Positions 30,382-34,196 of a stretch of DNA of 34,196 nucleotides are shown here, in pieces. The DNA is from Shinella sp. SUS2. Its GTDB lineage: Bacteria; Pseudomonadota; Alphaproteobacteria; Rhizobiales; Rhizobiaceae. The translations under genes were made by a program, and so were the position numbers. Position 1 is the first letter of the stretch. Each line of letters opens with the position of its first letter. The notes beneath the pieces were generated by a model, which ran no database searches, was not told the origin of the DNA, and was given only the letters and a program-made list of their open reading frames with translations. The stretch spans positions 1-34,196 of the forward strand of contig NZ_KQ410757.1 in assembly GCF_001262505.1 (NCBI RefSeq), written 5' to 3'.

Positions 30382-31953
30382 ATGAAGAAGGTGAAGACTG
30401 CGCAGGAAGCTGTCCGGCTCGTCAGGGATGGGGCGGTTGTTGCCGTGAACTCTTCCTCCGGCCTTTGCTGCCCCGATGCGGTGCTGAAGGCACTGGGCGA
30501 ACGTTTTGACAGCGAGGGCCATCCGCGCGGCCTCACGTCCATCCATCCGATTGCCGCCGGCGACTTTTTCGGCACGCGGGGTGTCGATCACATCGCCAAG
30601 CCCGGCATGCTGGTGAAGATCATCGGCGGCTCCTATCCCTCCGGCCCGAGCAATGCCGAGGCGCCGCTCATCTGGCAGATGATCCTCAAGGAGGAACTGG
30701 CCGCCTGGAACGTACCGTCCGGCATCGTCTTCGACATGCTGCGCGAGGGCGCGGCCAAGCGCCCCGGCGTGCTGACGAAGGTCGGCATGGAAACCTTCGT
30801 GGACCCCGATCAGGACGGCTGCGCGATGAATGCCAGCGCGCGCGCGGCGCCGCTCGTCAAGCGCGTTGCCTTCGAGGGCGAGGACTGGCTGCATTTTCCA
30901 GCGATCCGTCCAGATGTCGCGATCATCCGCGCGACGACCGCGGACGAAAAGGGCAATCTCACCTTCGAGCAGGAGGGGGCGACCCTCGGCGCGATGGAAA
31001 TGGCGCTCGCGGCGCGCAATTCGGGCGGCATCGTGATCGCGCAGGTCAGGCGCGTGGCAGCGAGCGGAACGCTGCGGCCGCACGACGTGCGCGTGCCCGG
31101 CATTCTTGTCGATGTGATCGTCGAGGCGCCCGATCAGTTGCAGACGACGGCGACGCCCTACGACCCCGCGATCTCGGGCGAGCTCTTCCGCCCGCTCGAA
31201 ACCTTCCGCCTGCCCGAACTCGATGTCGGCAAGGTCATCGCGCGCCGGGTGGCGCAGGAGCTGAAGGATGGCTGGGCCGTCAATATCGGCTTCGGCATTT
31301 CCGCCAATGTCCCGCGCATCCTCATCGAGGAGGGCCTGCACGGCAAGGTCACCTGGGTGATCGAGCAGGGGGCCGTGGGTGGTGTGCCGCTGCTCGATTT
31401 CAAGTTCGGCTGCGCGTCCAACGCCGAAGCCTTCGTCGCCTCGCCGCACCAGTTCTGCTATTTCCAGGCGGGGGGCTTCGACTGCTCGCTCCTGTCCTTT
31501 CTGGAGATCGACGCTGAAGGCTCGGTCAATGTCAGCCGCCTTGCGGCAACGCCGCACCGCACGGCGGGCGCTGGCGGCTTCGTCGATATTACCTCCCGCG
31601 CGAAAAAGATCGTCTTCTCGGGCAATTTCAATGCCGGCGCGAAGATGCATATTGAGGATGGCCGGCTGGTGATCGACAAGGAGGGCCGCATCGCCAAGTT
31701 CGTGCAAAAAGTCGATCAGGTCAGCTTCTCCGGCAAGCGCGCGCGGGCGCAGGGACAGGAGGTCACCTATGTGACCGAGCGTTGCGTGATCGCGCTCGAT
31801 GCAGACGGGCTTGTCGTTACCGAAATCGCCCCCGGCCTTGATCTCCAGCGCGATGTTCTCGATCAGGCCGCAACGCCGCTGCGGGTCTCCAGGACACTCA
31901 GGGTGATGGACGATGCGCTGTTTCGCGCGAGAAGCATGGGGCTGGCGCTGTGA
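30382..31953 (+). CDS. Acyl-CoA:acetate/3-ketoacid CoA-transferase (family I, YdiF-like)
   Basis: This 523-residue enzyme moves CoA between carboxylic acids. It is a fused alpha/beta class I transferase. The N-terminal half begins AQEAVRLVRDGAVVAV with IIGGSYPSGPSNA near residue 85. The C-terminal half carries VNIGFGISANVP and the catalytic Glu328 in VIEQGAVGGVP, matching the E-x-G-x-x-G-G-V-P motif of YdiF/propionate CoA-transferases. CGGAGG at 30366-30371 serves ATG 30382; the frame extends to 30355 through the operator. Its stop overlaps the crotonase start (GTGA). It probably activates the acid made by the aldehyde dehydrogenase. Confidence 0.93.
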   Translation: MKKVKTAQEAVRLVRDGAVVAVNSSSGLCCPDAVLKALGERFDSEGHPRGLTSIHPIAAGDFFGTRGVDHIAKPGMLVKIIGGSYPSGPSNAEAPLIWQMILKEELAAWNVPSGIVFDMLREGAAKRPGVLTKVGMETFVDPDQDGCAMNASARAAPLVKRVAFEGEDWLHFPAIRPDVAIIRATTADEKGNLTFEQEGATLGAMEMALAARNSGGIVIAQVRRVAASGTLRPHDVRVPGILVDVIVEAPDQLQTTATPYDPAISGELFRPLETFRLPELDVGKVIARRVAQELKDGWAVNIGFGISANVPRILIEEGLHGKVTWVIEQGAVGGVPLLDFKFGCASNAEAFVASPHQFCYFQAGGFDCSLLSFLEIDAEGSVNVSRLAATPHRTAGAGGFVDITSRAKKIVFSGNFNAGAKMHIEDGRLVIDKEGRIAKFVQKVDQVSFSGKRARAQGQEVTYVTERCVIALDADGLVVTEIAPGLDLQRDVLDQAATPLRVSRTLRVMDDALFRARSMGLAL

Positions 31954-32723
31954 GCGATCCGCGCATTGGCCTTTCCATCGAAAACCATGTCGCGCGGATC
32001 GTCCTGCGTCGTCCGGAAAAGCTGAACGCGATCGATGAGGATATGATCGACGCGTTGCGAAAGGCATGCCGGGCCATCGAACGCTCGGATGCCCGGGTTG
32101 CCATCCTCGTTGGAGAGGGCGGGAAGTCCTTCTGTGCGGGCGGCGATATCGACGCCTGGAGCAGTCTCGATGCGGACACGTTCTCGTGCCGCTGGCTGCG
32201 CGACGGACATGACGCATTCGACGCATTGGCGCGCCTGACGGTTCCCCTGATCGCGGTGCTGAACGGTCACGCGCTCGGTGGCGGGCTGGAGCTTGCCGCC
32301 TGTGCGGACCTGCGCATCGCGGAAGCGCATGTGAAGATCGGCCAGCCGGAGCCGGGCCTCGGCATCATTCCCGGCTGGTCCGGCACGCAGCGCGCCGCGC
32401 GCCGCTTCGGGGCAGGGCTCGTTCGCCGCATGGCGCTTTTCGGTGAGGTCTATACGGCGCAGGATGCGCTTGCGGCCGGTCTTGTCGATCAGGTCGTGGC
32501 GACCGGTGAGGGGAGCGCGGCGGCCGAAATGGCCGCGGCGCGTGTGCTGAAACGTTCTCCGCGGGCGACTGAGCTGACGAAGATGCTGATCAACGCTGCC
32601 GAAGGCGAGGAAAGCGAACGCGTCGTGGAGGCCCTTGCCGGCGCCGTGGCGGCGGCATCCGGCGATCTGGCGGAAGGACTTGCCGCCTACCGCCAGAAGC
32701 GGTCGCCCCGTTTCGACAGGTAG
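31950..32723 (+). CDS. Enoyl-CoA hydratase/isomerase-family (crotonase-fold) protein
   Basis: This 257-residue crotonase-fold enzyme acts on a CoA thioester. The oxyanion-hole segments are KSFCAGGDIDAW (residues about 59-70) and GHALGGGLELAACADLRIA (106-124). The first catalytic glutamate of true hydratases is present (Glu134 in GQPEPGLGIIPG). The second, normally in an A-M-E-M context, aligns with Arg160 (LVRRMALFG). Simple hydratase chemistry is therefore doubtful; isomerisation, decarboxylation or another crotonase reaction is possible. GTG start at 31950 overlaps the CoA-transferase stop, indicating tight co-expression. Confidence 0.9.
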   Translation: MSDPRIGLSIENHVARIVLRRPEKLNAIDEDMIDALRKACRAIERSDARVAILVGEGGKSFCAGGDIDAWSSLDADTFSCRWLRDGHDAFDALARLTVPLIAVLNGHALGGGLELAACADLRIAEAHVKIGQPEPGLGIIPGWSGTQRAARRFGAGLVRRMALFGEVYTAQDALAAGLVDQVVATGEGSAAAEMAAARVLKRSPRATELTKMLINAAEGEESERVVEALAGAVAAASGDLAEGLAAYRQKRSPRFDR

Positions 32724-32749
32724 CGCCCGGCGATCAGACACCCGAAATC

Positions 32750-34021
32750 ATGGCAGTCCCAATGAAGCCCGAAGACAAAGACTTTCTCACCGAGCTCTTT
32801 CGCGCCGCGGTCGAGGCGGCGGATCCGGAAAAAGCTGTGCGCGCCCATCTGCCGGCCCGACCCAAGGGCCGGACGGTCGTGATCGGCGCCGGCAAGGGTG
32901 CCGCGCAGCTTGCCGCGGCGTTCGAACGCCTGTGGGATGGCCCGCTCGAAGGCGTTGTCGTGACACGCTACGGCTACGCCACACCCTGTCGGCATATCTG
33001 TGTGCTCGAGGCGGCGCATCCGGTGCCTGATGCTGCGGGGATCGCGGCCTCGCAAGCGCTGTTCGACGCCGTTAAGGGGCTTGGGAAGGACGATCTCGTC
33101 GTTGCGCTGATATGTGGTGGCGGTTCTGCACTGCTGCCGGCCCCGCCAGGCGATCTGACGCTGGAGGATGAGGCCGCGTTGAACGGCGCGCTCCTTGCAA
33201 GCGGGGCGCCGATTTCCGTCATGAATGCCATTCGCAAACAGGTTTCCGCCATCAAGGGCGGCCGGCTTGCCGCCGCCTGCCATCCCGCGAAGGTCGTAAC
33301 GCTGGTTGTCTCCGATGTGCCGGGCGACGACCCGGCACAGGTCGCCAGCGGACCGACGGTGCCGGACGCGAGCGATCGTGAGCAGGCGCGTGCGCTGGTC
33401 AAGACTTGGGGCATCAAGCTGCCTGAGCGGATTGAGGCCTGGCTCGTCGGGCGTGAGGGAGAGCCGCCGTCGCCGGACGATCCCGTCTTCGCCGATCATG
33501 AAGTCCATGTCATCGCTTCGGCCTGTCTCTCCCTGGAGACGGCGGCGCAACGTGCGGAAACCCTCGGCGTGCCTGCCGTTATCCTGTCGGACAGCATCGA
33601 GGGCGAGGCGCGCGATGTCGCGCGCGTGCATGCAGCCATAGCCCGTGAAGTCGCCAGCCGCGGCCGCCCGTTCCCGCGCCCGGTCGTCATCCTCTCGGGT
33701 GGCGAAACGACGGTGACGATCAAGGGGCGCGGCAAGGGCGGGCGCAATACGGAATTTCTGCTGGCGCTGGCGCTGGCGGGCGAGGACGTTTCCTTCGCGG
33801 CGCTCGCTGCCGATACGGATGGTATCGACGGTTCGAAGGACAATGCCGGCGCTTTTGCGGATGGTGCCAGCATGAAACGTCTGCGCGCATCGGGCGCGGA
33901 TCCCGCCGCGCTGCTTGCCGGCAACGACGCCTGGACGGCGTTCCATCGTCTGGATGATCTGTTCGTACCCGGGCCCACGGGCACCAATGTCAACGACTTC
34001 AGGGCAATCCTCATCCGCTAG
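32750..34021 (+). CDS. Glycerate 2-kinase (MOFRL / GckA-TtuD family)
   Basis: This 423-residue enzyme phosphorylates D-glycerate to 2-phosphoglycerate. Residues about 40-260 form the DUF4147 nucleotide-binding domain with VVIGAGKGAAQLA and the glycine-rich ALICGGGSALLP (about 115-130), followed by the conserved NAIRKQVSAIKGGRLA. The C-terminal MOFRL domain contains LSGGETTVTIKGRGKGGRNTEFLLALA (written here in part) and AADTDGIDGSKDNAGAFADG. Older annotations call such genes hydroxypyruvate reductase; the sequence fits the kinase. ATG at 32750 lies 26 bp after the crotonase stop without a clear ribosome-binding site; ATG at 32762 is the alternative. It implies that the pathway releases glycerate. 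Confidence 0.94.
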   Translation: MAVPMKPEDKDFLTELFRAAVEAADPEKAVRAHLPARPKGRTVVIGAGKGAAQLAAAFERLWDGPLEGVVVTRYGYATPCRHICVLEAAHPVPDAAGIAASQALFDAVKGLGKDDLVVALICGGGSALLPAPPGDLTLEDEAALNGALLASGAPISVMNAIRKQVSAIKGGRLAAACHPAKVVTLVVSDVPGDDPAQVASGPTVPDASDREQARALVKTWGIKLPERIEAWLVGREGEPPSPDDPVFADHEVHVIASACLSLETAAQRAETLGVPAVILSDSIEGEARDVARVHAAIAREVASRGRPFPRPVVILSGGETTVTIKGRGKGGRNTEFLLALALAGEDVSFAALAADTDGIDGSKDNAGAFADGASMKRLRASGADPAALLAGNDAWTAFHRLDDLFVPGPTGTNVNDFRAILIR

Positions 34022-34122
34022 AGCATGTCAGGTTCAGATTGAACCAGACATGCTCTAAGTTCTTTTGTTTTCGTGTGTCTTTTCGGGAAAACCGGTTCCC
34101 ACTTTTCCCTGACAAACTCTAG
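34020..34122. repeat. Rhizobial intergenic palindromic repeat (RIME-like), well conserved
   Basis: The first palindrome pairs AGAGCATGTC (34020-34029) with GACATGCTCT (34047-34056) and, inside, GGTTCA with TGAACC. A second dyad, GGGAAAACCGG...TTTTCCC, follows around 34085-34109 and the end reads CTGACAAACTCTAG. From memory this two-part layout matches a repeat common between rhizobial genes. The first palindrome overlaps the glycerate-kinase stop (34019-34021) and could also end that transcript. Confidence 0.65.
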
Positions 34123-34123
34123 G

Positions 34124-34196
34124 TGTTTAGTCCCGGTATTTGATGGTGCACTATTCAGCCAGGAATGGAGGGATGCGCTATGGGACAGATTCTACA
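34124..34196 (+). mobile_element. Probable left end of an IS481-family element, cut by the window edge
   Basis: TGTTTAGTCCCGG at 34124 follows the end of the intergenic repeat and could be the terminal repeat of an insertion sequence. A GGAGGG (34167-34172) precedes ATG at 34180, and the few visible codons read MGQIL, the start I associate with IS481-family transposases (MGQ-[VI]-L-H-G). Only 17 coding bases are visible, so the call is tentative. Confidence 0.4.
34180..34196 (+). CDS. Start of a probable IS481-family transposase (partial)
   Basis: ATG at 34180 is well spaced from GGAGGG at 34167-34172 and opens MGQIL before the window ends. The sequence to the right would confirm or exclude a transposase. 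Confidence 0.4.

Noticed and set aside
30340..32226. Long minus-strand open frame (628 codons) opposite the CoA-transferase
   Set aside because: It runs across a promoter region and two real genes without any domain of its own.
1..34196. CRISPR array, rRNA genes, phage structural genes or replication origin
   Set aside because: I saw no regularly spaced repeats, rRNA-like sequence, phage morphogenesis gene or replication-initiator gene in the window.

Overview
This window looks like a stretch of an alphaproteobacterial genome, most likely Rhizobiaceae (Rhizobium/Agrobacterium/Ensifer/Shinella type). The support is GC-rich coding sequence, ABC importer operons with paired sugar-type regulators, and two intergenic repeats (2905-3006 and 34020-34122) that match, from memory, palindromic repeats scattered through rhizobial genomes. 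No species-level marker is present.

The left third (1 to about 10,980) is an accessory, rearranged region. It holds a three-domain flavin/iron-sulfur oxidoreductase (186-2243), a DUF1348 protein (2440-2904), a frameshifted small gene (3038-3342), a LysR regulator (3424-4314), an unrecognised gene (4347-4802, minus) and a complete IS21-family insertion sequence (4877-7365) with a perfect 7-bp target duplication. Next come an alpha/beta hydrolase that has lost its C-terminal third (7428-8267, minus), a DUF433/DUF5615 toxin-antitoxin-like pair with a double palindrome in front (8446-9512, minus), and a MerR gene divergent from an MFS transporter that is cut off by an IS5-family transposase remnant (9873-10939). 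A 27-bp sequence occurs in opposite orientations at 52-78 and 7522-7548.

The remaining 23 kb (10,973-34,021) is an organised catabolic locus. On the minus strand are a TetR and a LacI regulator, followed by GMC oxidoreductase 1, a VOC-fold protein, a CUT1-type ABC importer (binding protein, two permeases, MalK/UgpC-type ATPase) and an MDR-family dehydrogenase without zinc ligands. On the plus strand are a CUT2-type (ribose-like) ABC importer with a Tat-exported binding protein and two different permeases around a two-domain ATPase, then a zinc dehydrogenase, an aldehyde dehydrogenase and GMC oxidoreductase 2. Beyond a bidirectional terminator lie an aldo-keto reductase (minus) and a plus-strand operon of a CoA-transferase, a crotonase-fold enzyme and a glycerate 2-kinase.

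Two sets of shared operator-like sites tie the locus together. A GTAAC-N6-GTTAC type site is found before GMC oxidoreductase 1, in the TetR/CUT2 intergenic region and between the aldo-keto reductase and the CoA-transferase; I propose it for the TetR protein. A TGAAACGTTTCA type site is found before the CUT1 binding protein, before GMC oxidoreductase 1 and before the CUT2 binding protein; I propose it for the LacI protein. My inference is a single regulon that imports one or two related polyol-, sugar- or ether-like compounds and oxidises alcohol to aldehyde to acid with duplicated GMC and MDR enzymes. The acid would then be activated with CoA, processed by the crotonase, and a C3 product would enter glycolysis as 2-phosphoglycerate. 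The substrate cannot be read from the sequence. The window ends at the first codons of a probable IS481-family transposase (34180).
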